Source: Bacteroidales bacterium (lineage in GTDB: Bacteria; Bacteroidota; Bacteroidia; Bacteroidales; UBA932). Taken from it: DNA of 46,012 nt. Position numbers and translations under genes: made by a program. The notes below the pieces were generated by a model. That model saw only the letters and a list, made by a program, of their open reading frames with translations. It was not told the origin of the DNA and did not search any database. Shown here piece after piece: positions 26,958 through 35,283 of this stretch; position 1 is the first letter of the stretch; each line of letters starts with the position of its first letter. The DNA is taken from positions 1-46,012 of the forward strand of contig JAEETP010000009.1 in assembly GCA_016290415.1 (NCBI GenBank). The letters run 5' to 3'.

Positions 26958-28076
26958 ATGAAATTTATAGCATCCAGCACACAGCTTCTCATCGGGCTCA
27001 ACTCCGTTTCCAAAGTCATCTCGAGCAAACCCGCCCTGGCAATTCTTGACAACTATCTCTTTGACCTTAAAGGCAATACGCTTTCTGTGACCGCATCCAA
27101 CGGGGAGACCACCCTGCGCACGGACATCACCATAGAAAAGGTCTTTGAAGACGGCCAGATCACCGTGCCCGCCAGGCTTTTCACCGATTCGCTGCGTTCG
27201 CTGCCCGACCAGCCGCTGACATTCGCCACCGACCATAACTCATCGCTAATCATCACCTGGGCCAGCGGTGCCTCCAAGATTCCGTTCCATCCGGCAGAGG
27301 ACTATCCCGCAATGCCCGCCATCGGCGAGGAGTTCAACACCGTGGCCATCAGCGCAGAGGCCCTGATGAACGGTATCAGCGACACCATCTACGCCACTGC
27401 AGAAGAGGAGCTGAGACCCGTGATGAACGGTATCTTCTTTGACATTGACACCGACTCCCTCTCTATGGTCGCTTCGGATGCCCACAAGCTGGTGCGCTAT
27501 TCCCTCAGCGGCATCAAGAGTGCGGCTCCCTGCTCTTTCATCCTGCACAAAAAACCCGCCGCCATCCTCAAGAGCATCCTGGCCAAGGTAGAGGACGACG
27601 TGGTCATTAAATTTGACAAGCGCAATGCCTTCTTTGCTTTTGGCGACACTCTGCTGGTATGCCGCCTGATAGATGGCAACTACCCCGCATACAAATCCAT
27701 ACTGCCCAAGAACAATCCCAACAAGATGATTATCAACCGCACCGAGCTGCTTGGTGCAGTGCGCCGCGTGGCCGTTTATTCCAACCAGGCCACCAGCCAC
27801 GTGCTGCTCAAGATCTCCGGCAGCGAGCTGATGATTTCTGCAGAGGACACCGGTTTCTCTATCAGTGCATACGAGCGCCTCTCCTGCGAATACGACGGCA
27901 CTCCCCTGGAAATCGGCTTCAAGGCCCCGTTCCTGGCAGACATCCTGAACAATTTCTGCTTCGAGAATGTATGCGTGCAGATGGCAGACAACTGCCGTCC
28001 CGCCCTGATAGTGTCGGCCGACGGCAACAACGCCTCCGAAGACCTCAGCGCACTGCTTATGCCTGTAATGGTATAA
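26958..28076 (+). CDS. dnaN: DNA polymerase III beta subunit (sliding clamp)
   Basis: The clamp encircles DNA and holds the replicative polymerase. The start is the ATG at 26958 (MKFIASSTQLLIGLNSVSKVISSKPALAILDNYLF), which gives the typical N-terminus and 372 residues; the extended frame upstream only covers the promoter. Three clamp domains of about 120 residues can be followed. The hydrophobic peptide-binding pocket region near the end (SCEYDGTPLEIGFKAPFLADILNNF) is normal, and the C-terminus is SALLMPVMV. dnaA, gyrB and recF are not next to it, so the window gives no sign of the replication origin. The exonuclease gene follows after 16 bases. Confidence 0.97.
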   Translation: MKFIASSTQLLIGLNSVSKVISSKPALAILDNYLFDLKGNTLSVTASNGETTLRTDITIEKVFEDGQITVPARLFTDSLRSLPDQPLTFATDHNSSLIITWASGASKIPFHPAEDYPAMPAIGEEFNTVAISAEALMNGISDTIYATAEEELRPVMNGIFFDIDTDSLSMVASDAHKLVRYSLSGIKSAAPCSFILHKKPAAILKSILAKVEDDVVIKFDKRNAFFAFGDTLLVCRLIDGNYPAYKSILPKNNPNKMIINRTELLGAVRRVAVYSNQATSHVLLKISGSELMISAEDTGFSISAYERLSCEYDGTPLEIGFKAPFLADILNNFCFENVCVQMADNCRPALIVSADGNNASEDLSALLMPVMV

Positions 28077-28092
28077 AGAAACAGTAAACAAA

Positions 28093-28863
28093 ATGCAACT
28101 CAAGCTTAAACGCCCGCTGCTCTTTTTTGACATTGAGAGCACGGGGCTCAATGTGGCCACAGACCGCATTGTAGAGATTTCTATGGTCAAGGTTATGCCC
28201 GACGGCTCCCGCGACGTCAAGACCCGCCGCGTAAATCCCACCATACCTATTCCGGAGGCGGCGCGTGCGGTGCACGGCATCAGCGACGAAGACGTCAAAG
28301 ACTGCCCCACCTTTGCCCAGCTGGCCAAAAGTATGATGGCCTGGATGGAGGGGTGCGACATTGCCGGGTACAACTCTCTGAACTTTGACATCCCTATGCT
28401 CACAGAAGAGTTTATGCGCGTAGGGCTGGACCCCAAGTTCCGGGAGCGGAACCTGGTGGACGTCCAGGTGATATTCTACAAGAAAGAGCCCCGCACCCTC
28501 TCCGGCGCATATAAATTCTACTGCGGAAAGAATCTGGAGGATGCCCACGCTGCCGAAGCCGACACAATGGCGACCCTGGAAGTGCTGGAAGCCCAACTGG
28601 ACCACTACCCCGACCTGGAAAACGACGTGGCGGCACTGGCCGATTTCACCAAGCGGCAAAAGATGCTGGACTATGCCGGCCGCATAGTGCTGGACGAGCA
28701 CGACGTCCCCATTTTCAACTTTGGCAAGCACAAGGGCCGCAGCGTGCGGGAAGTGCTGGAACAGGAGCCCAGCTACTACACCTGGATGCAGAACGGGGAC
28801 TTTACGCAGGACACCAAGAATGTCCTCACCAAGATTTATCTGGAAGGTAAAAACACCAAATGA
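28093..28863 (+). CDS. DnaQ-family 3'-5' exonuclease
   Basis: The 256-residue protein has a DEDDh exonuclease domain (about 1-175). Asp13 and Glu15 lie in FFDIESTGLN, then HGISDEDV, GYNSLNFDIPML with the third Asp, and HAAEADTMATLE with the His and last Asp. A short C-terminal domain (about 205-250, NFGKHKGRSVREVLEQEPSYYTWM) resembles the small module found after exonuclease domains in several bacterial proteins. It could be the proofreading epsilon subunit or a separate repair nuclease. Its place between dnaN and a third gene in one operon supports a replication role. It overlaps the next gene by four bases. Confidence 0.92.
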   Translation: MQLKLKRPLLFFDIESTGLNVATDRIVEISMVKVMPDGSRDVKTRRVNPTIPIPEAARAVHGISDEDVKDCPTFAQLAKSMMAWMEGCDIAGYNSLNFDIPMLTEEFMRVGLDPKFRERNLVDVQVIFYKKEPRTLSGAYKFYCGKNLEDAHAAEADTMATLEVLEAQLDHYPDLENDVAALADFTKRQKMLDYAGRIVLDEHDVPIFNFGKHKGRSVREVLEQEPSYYTWMQNGDFTQDTKNVLTKIYLEGKNTK

Positions 28864-29393
28864 AAATAGTGGCATACAAGCGCGGCGGAGAGTATTGCTG
28901 CAGGCCCGACACGACCCTGAACCACAATAACTCCGACTATTACTGCCCCGACGGCGTCACTGCCCTGAAGGCGGTTCCCTGCGTGTATACCCACATTGAC
29001 AAGGCCGGCAAATGCGTGGCGGAGCGGTTTGCCCGCCGCTATTTCAAGTCGGCCGCCTTTGGCTGCCTGCTCTCAGACGCTACGGCCGGTGTTGTGCCGG
29101 ATGTGGCAACTTCTATGGACTTCACTTCTATTATGGATATGTCCTTCGCCGACTGCGAGTCGCCCGAAGCTAGCGACTTCACTCTCTGCGTCAACGGCGC
29201 CAAGGTCTATTCCGCCGGCGGAAACCGTTTCACAGAAGAGCTCGCGGCAGCGATAGTGGACATTACCCGCCGCACTTCGCTAAGGATAGGCGACATTGTG
29301 GCCGTGGAGCTATGCGAGGCAGTCACGGTGGCAAGCGGCGACACCCTTGAGATGTCGTCTTCTTCACGAAACATTCCCATAAAGATTATTTAG
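28860..29393 (+). CDS. Degenerate fumarylacetoacetate hydrolase-like protein (inferred)
   Basis: This 177-residue cytoplasmic protein is coupled to the exonuclease gene by ATGA. Parts of it resemble, from memory, the FAH family: MKIVAY at the start, a GKCVAERFARRYF block (family form GKxIxExxAxxYxD), and TRRTSLRIGDIVAVELCEAVTVASGDTLEM near the end (family form TLxxGDxIxTGTPxGVGxxxxGDxV). The catalytic elements are absent. The metal-binding ExE segment reads VYTHIDKAG, the Asp-containing block reads FGCLLSDAT, and the GTPxG loop reads VELCEA. The product looks like a pseudoenzyme that kept the fold but lost metal binding. The many Cys residues (nine) are unusual. If the FAH resemblance fails, it is simply an unknown protein tied to the clamp operon. 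Confidence 0.55.
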   Translation: MKIVAYKRGGEYCCRPDTTLNHNNSDYYCPDGVTALKAVPCVYTHIDKAGKCVAERFARRYFKSAAFGCLLSDATAGVVPDVATSMDFTSIMDMSFADCESPEASDFTLCVNGAKVYSAGGNRFTEELAAAIVDITRRTSLRIGDIVAVELCEAVTVASGDTLEMSSSSRNIPIKII

Positions 29394-30642
29394 CGGCAGC
29401 CAGCGCTTTTTCGGCGGCGCTTTTGCCCGCCAGGGCTCCGGTAGAGAAGGCTATCTGCAGATTATAGCCTCCGGTATCCGCGTCCATATCCAGCACCTCT
29501 CCGGCAAAGTACAACCCCTCTGTATTACGGCTGAGCATTGTCTTGGAGACTATTTCGTCCAGGCTGACACCGCCGGCAGTGACCACGGCCCTGCGGTATC
29601 CCACATAATCCACTATCCTGAGCCGCCAGTCTTTGATTTTGGTTGCCAGATTGTCCAGAGTGAGTTCGTTTCCTGCGACAAACGGCTCTATGAGCGACTG
29701 CGGCATAAACTTTCTCAGGAAGGACTCTTTCTTTCTGTTGAAATTCGCCGCCGTGACCCCGGCCTGCTGCGCCTCGCGCACCACTCTCTCTGCAAAAAGA
29801 CTTGGCGAGACGGCCGGTTTCAGGTCTATGGAAACCATAACCTTATCTCCGTTGAGCAATGCCCATACAGCCTTGCGGGAAATCTTGAAGCCGAGCGGCC
29901 CCTCCAGACCTCCGTCGGTAAACTGCAGGTCGCCGAATTCGCAGGCCACCACATCCCGGCCGACATTCAGAGTGACCATCACATTCAGCAGTTCAATCCC
30001 CACCAGGCGGGTGTCGTAATGCTCCGGCACCAGAGCCGTCAGTGACGGGAAAGTCTTCTTAATGGTATGGCCAAAGTCTTTGGCTATCTCGTAGCCGGCG
30101 CCGGTAGAGCCCGTAGTTGGATATGACAGGCCACCGGTGGCGACTATTACCGAGCGGGAATAGGCCTTGCCGCTGGTAAACTTGCCGCCTGCGTCGCGAA
30201 GGAAAGTGACTTCGAAGTGACCATTCTCCAATTTGGCCACGTGGTTCACCTCGCAGCTGAATACAGTCTTGACCCCGACCTGCTGCAGCTTGGCTGCAAG
30301 TGCGTCCACTACAGTCGCCGCCGACATTGTCTGCGGGAAAACCCTGTCGTCTCTGGTGAGCACTGTCTCCACCCCTATCGACTCAAAGAAAGCGATGGTG
30401 TCCAGATTGGAGAAATTGTGAAAGGCGGCCTTCAAAAATGCCGGCTTGGGATGTAGGTGAGATGAAAACTCAGACCACTTTTTGGCATTGGTGATATTGC
30501 AGCGGCCCTTGCCGGTGATCATAATCTTCCGGCCCAATTTGGCGTTCTTTTCCAGCAGGGCCACAGAGGCACCCGCCTCCGCCGCCTTTATGGCCGCAAT
30601 GCAACCCGCAGCTCCTGCGCCTATGACCAATACATCTACCAT
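29386..30642 (-). CDS. HI0933/BaiN-family flavoprotein
   Basis: A 418-residue NAD(P)/FAD-dependent oxidoreductase. The FAD-binding Rossmann motif opens the protein (VLVIGAGAAGCIAAIKAAEAGASVALLEKN), followed at once by the family mark LGRKIMITGKGRCNITNAK. The middle holds VATGGLSYPTTGSTGAGYEIAKDFGH, and the end GLYFAGEVLDMDADTGGYNLQIAFSTG closes the FAD site. The group includes YhiN and the bile-acid enzyme BaiN, but most members have no proven substrate, so no reaction is assigned here. It is the last gene of the murA-murB-mnmA run (12-base gap) and overlaps the convergent FAH-like gene by eight bases. Confidence 0.93.
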   Translation of the reverse strand: MVDVLVIGAGAAGCIAAIKAAEAGASVALLEKNAKLGRKIMITGKGRCNITNAKKWSEFSSHLHPKPAFLKAAFHNFSNLDTIAFFESIGVETVLTRDDRVFPQTMSAATVVDALAAKLQQVGVKTVFSCEVNHVAKLENGHFEVTFLRDAGGKFTSGKAYSRSVIVATGGLSYPTTGSTGAGYEIAKDFGHTIKKTFPSLTALVPEHYDTRLVGIELLNVMVTLNVGRDVVACEFGDLQFTDGGLEGPLGFKISRKAVWALLNGDKVMVSIDLKPAVSPSLFAERVVREAQQAGVTAANFNRKKESFLRKFMPQSLIEPFVAGNELTLDNLATKIKDWRLRIVDYVGYRRAVVTAGGVSLDEIVSKTMLSRNTEGLYFAGEVLDMDADTGGYNLQIAFSTGALAGKSAAEKALAAAK

Positions 30643-30654
30643 ACGCTTCGGACT

Positions 30655-31845
30655 CTAATTATATATAACTCCGCTGCCGGTGAGTTCCCCGTCCTCTGTA
30701 TACCAGGCGGCAAACTGGCCGGCTGTGACGCCCCTCTGAGGCACTTCAAAACGGATATACATTCTCTCTTTGGTGCATATCAGCCTGGCCTTCTGCAAGG
30801 GCTGGCGGTAGCGGACCCGCACCAGCATATCCCTCTCCTGCCCCGGCTCCATTGCCAGGTCCGGACGGATCCAGTGGACATCCCCGGGCAAAATGCCCAG
30901 TGCTGGGCGATACAATCCGGGATGGGACTGACCTTCTCCCAGATATATGACATTTTCTTTGGGGTCTTTGGCTATCACGAACAGCGGCTCTTTATGGCCG
31001 CCTATGTTCAGGCCATGCCGCTGCCCTATGGTGTAGAACTGGGCACCTATGTGCCGCCCTACCACTTTGCCATCCGATTTGCTGTAAACTATAGGCTTTG
31101 CCATTTCCTCCAGGGTTGCGGGCTGCGGCAGTCCATCGTAAAAATCCCTGAAAATCTCCACTGCATCGCCTTCGCGGGCCTTGAGTTGCTGCTGCAGGAA
31201 TACAGGCAAGTCCACCTTACCCACAAAGCAGATACCCTGGGAATCCTTTTTCTCTGCGCTGGGAAGACCCGCCTCGCGGGCTATTTCCCTGACCTGGGGC
31301 TTTGTGAGATGCCCTATGGGGAAGAGCGCCTTGCTGAGCTGCTCCTGGCTTAGCTGGCACAGGAAATAGCTCTGGTCTTTGTTTCCGTCACTGCCCGCCA
31401 GCAGCCGGTACACAGTTCTGCCGTCGGCGTCGGTAAATTCATCTTTGCGGCAGTAATGGCCGGTGGCCACCATATCGGCGCCCAGGCTTTGGGCGTGGTT
31501 CCAGAAGGCGTCAAACTTGATTTCGCTGTTGCAAAGCACATCGGGATTGGGGGTGCGGCCCGCTTCATATTCGCGGAACATATAGTCCACCACCCTCTGA
31601 CGATATTCGCTGCTCAGATCCACAAAATGGAACGGAATGCCTATCTTCTTGGCCACCATCCGCGCCACGGATAGCTCTTCTTCCCACTCGCAGTCGCCGT
31701 GCAGGGTGCCGGTGGAGTCGTTCCAGTTCTGCATAAAGATGGCGAACACATCGTAGCCCTGCTGCTTTAGCAGCAACGCGGCCACGCTGGAGTCCACTCC
31801 GCCCGAAAGGCCCACCGCAATTTTAATATTTTTTGACGGCAACAT
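30655..31845 (-). CDS. mnmA: tRNA-specific 2-thiouridylase
   Basis: MnmA puts sulfur on U34 of tRNAs for Lys, Glu and Gln. The start is the ATG at 31845 (MLPSKNIKIAVGLSGG); the frame extends to 31878 but that would run into the SRP RNA gene on the other strand. The product has 396 residues. The PP-loop is GLSGGVDSS (12-20), and the two catalytic Cys are in NPDVLCNSEIKF and SQGICFVGK. The C-terminal beta-barrel ends normally. Its 5' region overlaps the plus-strand promoter of ffs. Confidence 0.96.
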   Translation of the reverse strand: MLPSKNIKIAVGLSGGVDSSVAALLLKQQGYDVFAIFMQNWNDSTGTLHGDCEWEEELSVARMVAKKIGIPFHFVDLSSEYRQRVVDYMFREYEAGRTPNPDVLCNSEIKFDAFWNHAQSLGADMVATGHYCRKDEFTDADGRTVYRLLAGSDGNKDQSYFLCQLSQEQLSKALFPIGHLTKPQVREIAREAGLPSAEKKDSQGICFVGKVDLPVFLQQQLKAREGDAVEIFRDFYDGLPQPATLEEMAKPIVYSKSDGKVVGRHIGAQFYTIGQRHGLNIGGHKEPLFVIAKDPKENVIYLGEGQSHPGLYRPALGILPGDVHWIRPDLAMEPGQERDMLVRVRYRQPLQKARLICTKERMYIRFEVPQRGVTAGQFAAWYTEDGELTGSGVIYN

Positions 31846-31862
31846 ATTTTTATCTATTTTTG
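31832..31862 (+). promoter_or_regulatory. SRP RNA (ffs) promoter
   Basis: TTTG (31832-31835), exactly 19 bases, then TATTTTTG (31855-31862), a perfect consensus match. Predicted start is near 31869, at the first base of the SRP RNA closing stem. The -33 box lies within the coding start of mnmA. Confidence 0.85.
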
Positions 31863-31867
31863 CACTC

Positions 31868-31970
31868 GGGTAAGTCATATACGACCAGCTCCCTTTGAAC
31901 TCCCCCAGGGCCGGAAGGCAGCAAGGGTAGAAGGTTGTAGCGGTGCGATATATTCAGCTTACCCATTTTT
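31868..31970 (+). ncRNA. ffs: Signal recognition particle RNA, small bacterial (4.5S) type
   Basis: A transcript of about 100 bases with a long closing stem GGGTAAG/CTTACCC at its ends. The conserved tip occupies the middle: CCAGGGCCGGAAGGCAGCAAGGG contains the GGAA tetraloop and the symmetric and asymmetric loops that bind Ffh. The closing stem is followed by ATTTTTTATT, so it also serves as the terminator. The RNA directs ribosomes making membrane and exported proteins to the translocon. The gene lies antisense between murB and mnmA, and its 3' arm covers the murB stop codon. Confidence 0.93.
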
Positions 31971-32957
31971 TATTATCTGCACCTCAGGGTGCAATTCCAC
32001 TCCAAATTTCTCCTTTACCTTTTTTATCACTTCGGCAGCCAGCGAGAGCACTTCACCTGCCGTGGCGCCGCCGTTATTCACCAGCACCAGAGCCTGTTTG
32101 TCATATACACCGGCCCCGCCAAGGCGATAGCCCTTAAGGCCGCAGCGGTCAATCATCCATCCGGCAGAAAGCTTAACCATATCCCCTGCGGCGGGATAGT
32201 GCGGCATATCGGGATATTCGGCGGCCAGCTCTTCATATTTGGAGCGCGGCACCACCGGATTCATAAAGAAACTGCCGGCGCTGCCCGTCTTTTCCGGAGC
32301 GGGAAGCTTGGCATCGCGGGTGGCGATGACCTTTTCCCGGACCGCCTCCAGCGAAAGGCTCTCCTGCGGGATATCCTTAAGCGTCCCGTAGCTGAGATTA
32401 AACCCAGGTTTGAGGCTTAGCCGGAATACCACAGAAAGGATAAAGAACCGGCGCCCCTGTTCGGTCTTGAAAAAGCTGCTGCGGTAGCCGTAGCCGCACT
32501 CTTCGCGGCTGAAAACCCGCTCCCGGAGGGTCTCTGTGTCCAGCGTTTCCACGCTCTCAATAATATCCTTGGCCTCGGCACCGTAGGCGCCTATGTTCTG
32601 CACTGCAGCCGCCCCCACCTCACCGGGAATCAGCGAGAGGTTTTCCGCTCCGTAATATCCGCGGGATACGCACCACTGCACAAAGAAGTCCCACACCACG
32701 CCGCCGCCGGCCCTTACCGTAACGCAATCACTGTCCCGGCCAATGACCTCAACGGCATTCATAGCGTTGTGGAACACAGTCCCCTCGTAGCGTTCGGTGG
32801 CAAACAGCAGGTTGCTGCCGCCGCCCACGTGCAGCCAGGGCCGCGGGGCATCGGCAATATCCAGCAGCAACTCGTCCAGCGAGCAATACTCCACATAGTT
32901 TGCCGCCACCGCCTTCAGACCGAAGGTGTTATAAATCTCTTTATCCCTGTAAACCAT
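31959..32957 (-). CDS. murB: UDP-N-acetylenolpyruvoylglucosamine reductase
   Basis: MurB reduces the enolpyruvyl product of MurA to UDP-MurNAc in peptidoglycan synthesis. The 332-residue FAD protein is of type I (longer, E. coli-like). The FAD domain shows WLHVGGGSNLLF and SLIPGEVGAAAVQNIGAYGAE, and the substrate domain shows CGYGYRSSFFK with the Tyr-containing insertion. The catalytic Ser is in GSAGSFFMNPVV, and a late Glu lies in LHPEVQII. It directly follows murA with three bases between, so both cell-wall steps are expressed together. Its stop codon is shared with the antisense ffs stem. Confidence 0.96.
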   Translation of the reverse strand: MVYRDKEIYNTFGLKAVAANYVEYCSLDELLLDIADAPRPWLHVGGGSNLLFATERYEGTVFHNAMNAVEVIGRDSDCVTVRAGGGVVWDFFVQWCVSRGYYGAENLSLIPGEVGAAAVQNIGAYGAEAKDIIESVETLDTETLRERVFSREECGYGYRSSFFKTEQGRRFFILSVVFRLSLKPGFNLSYGTLKDIPQESLSLEAVREKVIATRDAKLPAPEKTGSAGSFFMNPVVPRSKYEELAAEYPDMPHYPAAGDMVKLSAGWMIDRCGLKGYRLGGAGVYDKQALVLVNNGGATAGEVLSLAAEVIKKVKEKFGVELHPEVQIIKNG

Positions 32958-32960
32958 CGT

Positions 32961-34283
32961 CTAATGGGTCATAGGTTCTTCTTTACGATGGATATCGGCG
33001 CCAAGCGCGGCCAGACGCCTCTCTATATGCTCGTAGCCGCGGTCTATCTGGTCGATATTGTGAATCACGCTCTGCCCTTCGGCACCCAGCGCCGCAATAA
33101 GCAGGGCGATGCCGGCGCGGATATCGGGCGAGGTCATCACGCGCCCCTTGAGGTTGCGCTCGTGATTGTGGCCCACCACCACCGCACGGTGAGGGTCGCA
33201 GAGTATTATCTGAGCCCCCATATCTATTAGCTTGTCCACAAAGAACAGGCGGCTCTCGAACATTTTCTGATGGATCAGCACGCTGCCGTGGCACTGGGTG
33301 GCCACCACCAGCAGCACGCTAAGCAGGTCGGGCGTGAGGCCGGGCCAGGGAGCGTCGGCAATCTTCATTATGGAGCCGTCCAGATAGGACTCAATGCGGT
33401 ATTCGTCCTGTGCAGGAATATAGATATCGTCTCCGCGCTGCTGCAGGTTGATGCCCAGCCTGCGGAAACTGTCGGGGATAATGCCCAGATTGTTGTAGGA
33501 CGTATTCTTTATGGTCAGTTCGCTCTGGGTCATAGCCGCCATACCTATGAAGCTGCCCACCTCTATCATATCGGGCAGGATGGTGTGGCTGCAGCCGTGC
33601 AACTCCTCCACCCCGTCTATGGTGAGCAGATTGGAGGCGATGCCGCTGATTTTGGCGCCCATTGCGCACAGCATCTTGCAGAGCTGCTGCACATACGGCT
33701 CGCAGGCGGCATTGTATATCACGGTCCGGCCCTTGGCCAGCACCGCCGCCATCACAATATTGGCGGTTCCTGTCACAGAGGCCTCGCCCAGCAGCATTTC
33801 GCAGCCCTTGAGGCCTGAGGTAGAGAGCACATATTTTTTCTTGTCGGTGTCAAAATAAAATTCGGCGCCCAGCTTCACAAGACCTTCAAGATGGGTGTCT
33901 ATGTGCCTGCGGCCAATCTTGTCGCCGCCCGGCTTGGCCACTATCGCCTTGCCGAACCGGGTCAGCATAGGGCCCACCAGCATCACCGAGCCGCGAAGGG
34001 CGCTGTTGCGGGTGGCAAAGTCGTCGCTCTCAAAGAAATCGAGGTTGACATCGGCAGCCCTGAAAGACCACTTGCCGGCGCCAAGCTTCTTGACTTCTAC
34101 CCCCATATCCCGCAGCAGGCCTATAAGGTTGTTCACGTCCATAATGTCCGGGACATTCTCCATCACCACCTCTTCTTTTGTGAGCAATGTGGCACAAAGC
34201 ACCTGCAAAGCCTCGTTCTTGGCCCCCTGCGGAGTGATTGTCCCGTGCAGCCGGTTGCCGCCGTTTATAATAAATGATGACAT
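32961..34283 (-). CDS. murA: UDP-N-acetylglucosamine 1-carboxyvinyltransferase
   Basis: MurA adds enolpyruvate to UDP-GlcNAc, the first committed step of peptidoglycan synthesis. The 440-residue protein has both EPT domains, the KNEAL substrate motif (22-26), and the active-site loop AKPGGDKIGRRHIDTH. In E. coli this loop contains Cys115. Here the corresponding residue is Asp121, the exchange that makes MurA insensitive to fosfomycin in several bacteria and is usual in Bacteroidetes. Everything else looks normal, and the gene is first in the murA-murB-mnmA run. Confidence 0.97.
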   Translation of the reverse strand: MSSFIINGGNRLHGTITPQGAKNEALQVLCATLLTKEEVVMENVPDIMDVNNLIGLLRDMGVEVKKLGAGKWSFRAADVNLDFFESDDFATRNSALRGSVMLVGPMLTRFGKAIVAKPGGDKIGRRHIDTHLEGLVKLGAEFYFDTDKKKYVLSTSGLKGCEMLLGEASVTGTANIVMAAVLAKGRTVIYNAACEPYVQQLCKMLCAMGAKISGIASNLLTIDGVEELHGCSHTILPDMIEVGSFIGMAAMTQSELTIKNTSYNNLGIIPDSFRRLGINLQQRGDDIYIPAQDEYRIESYLDGSIMKIADAPWPGLTPDLLSVLLVVATQCHGSVLIHQKMFESRLFFVDKLIDMGAQIILCDPHRAVVVGHNHERNLKGRVMTSPDIRAGIALLIAALGAEGQSVIHNIDQIDRGYEHIERRLAALGADIHRKEEPMTH

Positions 34284-34354
34284 ATTGCGATCAAAGTTGT
34301 AAGTCTGTTATAATTTCGCTAATTTAGTCATATATTTTGAAACAATTTGCATCC

Positions 34355-35278
34355 GTGAAAACAAAAAAATTAATTAAGGATTTCCTGCTGATGACCATTG
34401 CTATGGGCATTGCCGCAATTGCAGTACACTACTTTATGCAGCCCAGCGGACTCATCGTGGGATCCATCTCCGGTCTTTCCATTGTCATTTACCGCATCAC
34501 CGGCATCCCGGTGTCTGCCCTGACCTTCAGCATCAACCTGATACTGCTGGTGCTGGCCTACTTCCTGATAGGAAAGGAATTTGGCATAAAGACCGTATAC
34601 ACGGCGCTGATTCTGTCTCCCTGGCTGCGCCTGTTCGAGGTTATTGACAAAAAATACGGCATCGACCCCGCCACCCTTTTCCATTTTCCCAACGGCACCG
34701 ACTATTGGTTCTATCTTCTGGGCTTCGTTGTCATTTTGAGCGCCACCCAGGCCATACTTTTCAACATCAACGCCTCCACGGGCGGCCTGGACATTATTGC
34801 CAAGATTGTAAACAAATATCTCCATATTGACCTGGGCACCAGCGTCACCGTGGCGGGCGCAATCATCTGCTGCTCCGCCTTTTTCATTCCGGGCAACTCG
34901 CTGTACCTGATTTTCCTGGGCTTCATAGGCACCTGGATCAACGGCATAGTTGTGGACTATTTCACCGCCGGCCTCAATGCCAAGAAACGCGTCTGCATCA
35001 TTTCGCCCGAATACGAGAAGATTCGCGACTTCACGGTGAACACCCTCAAGCGCGGCTGCACCCTTTACCCCGTCAAGGGCGGCTATTCACAAGACGACAA
35101 AGTGGAACTGCAGGCAATCCTGACCAACGAAGAGTTTGCCAAACTTATGGAGAAAATCAAAGACGACAATATCCACGCCTTTATCACCGCCGGCCGTGTG
35201 TCAGAGGTGTACGGCCTGTGGCTGAGGCATTCCAGGAAACACAGCGAGCTGGATTACAACCGCCCGATGAACATTTAA
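34355..35278 (+). CDS. YitT-family membrane protein with C-terminal DUF2179 domain
   Basis: About 307 residues from the GTG at 34355. A TTG at 34337 in the same frame is possible but would fall within the likely promoter (TATATTTTG at 34329-34337). Five to six membrane segments fill the first 200 residues, starting at FLLMTIAMGIAAIAVHYFMQPSGLIVGSISGLS and including the conserved NASTGGLDIIAKIVNKY. The last 90 residues form a soluble domain (CIISPEYEKIRDFTVNTLKRGCTLYPVKGGYSQDDK) of the DUF2179 type. The substrate or role of the family is not settled. A terminator follows inside the end of the convergent gene. Confidence 0.88.
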   Translation: MKTKKLIKDFLLMTIAMGIAAIAVHYFMQPSGLIVGSISGLSIVIYRITGIPVSALTFSINLILLVLAYFLIGKEFGIKTVYTALILSPWLRLFEVIDKKYGIDPATLFHFPNGTDYWFYLLGFVVILSATQAILFNINASTGGLDIIAKIVNKYLHIDLGTSVTVAGAIICCSAFFIPGNSLYLIFLGFIGTWINGIVVDYFTAGLNAKKRVCIISPEYEKIRDFTVNTLKRGCTLYPVKGGYSQDDKVELQAILTNEEFAKLMEKIKDDNIHAFITAGRVSEVYGLWLRHSRKHSELDYNRPMNI

Positions 35279-35283
35279 GGGGA

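Noticed and set aside
26897-28076. Replication origin near dnaN
   Set aside because: dnaA, recF and gyrB are absent from the flanks, and I see no cluster of DnaA boxes.
27246-28436. 396-residue minus-strand frame across dnaN and the exonuclease gene
   Set aside because: Shadow frame; both plus-strand genes have full family motifs and linked starts.
28860-29393. CoaBC (often found after dnaN and the exonuclease)
   Set aside because: The protein is too short and has no flavoprotein or CTP-binding motifs.
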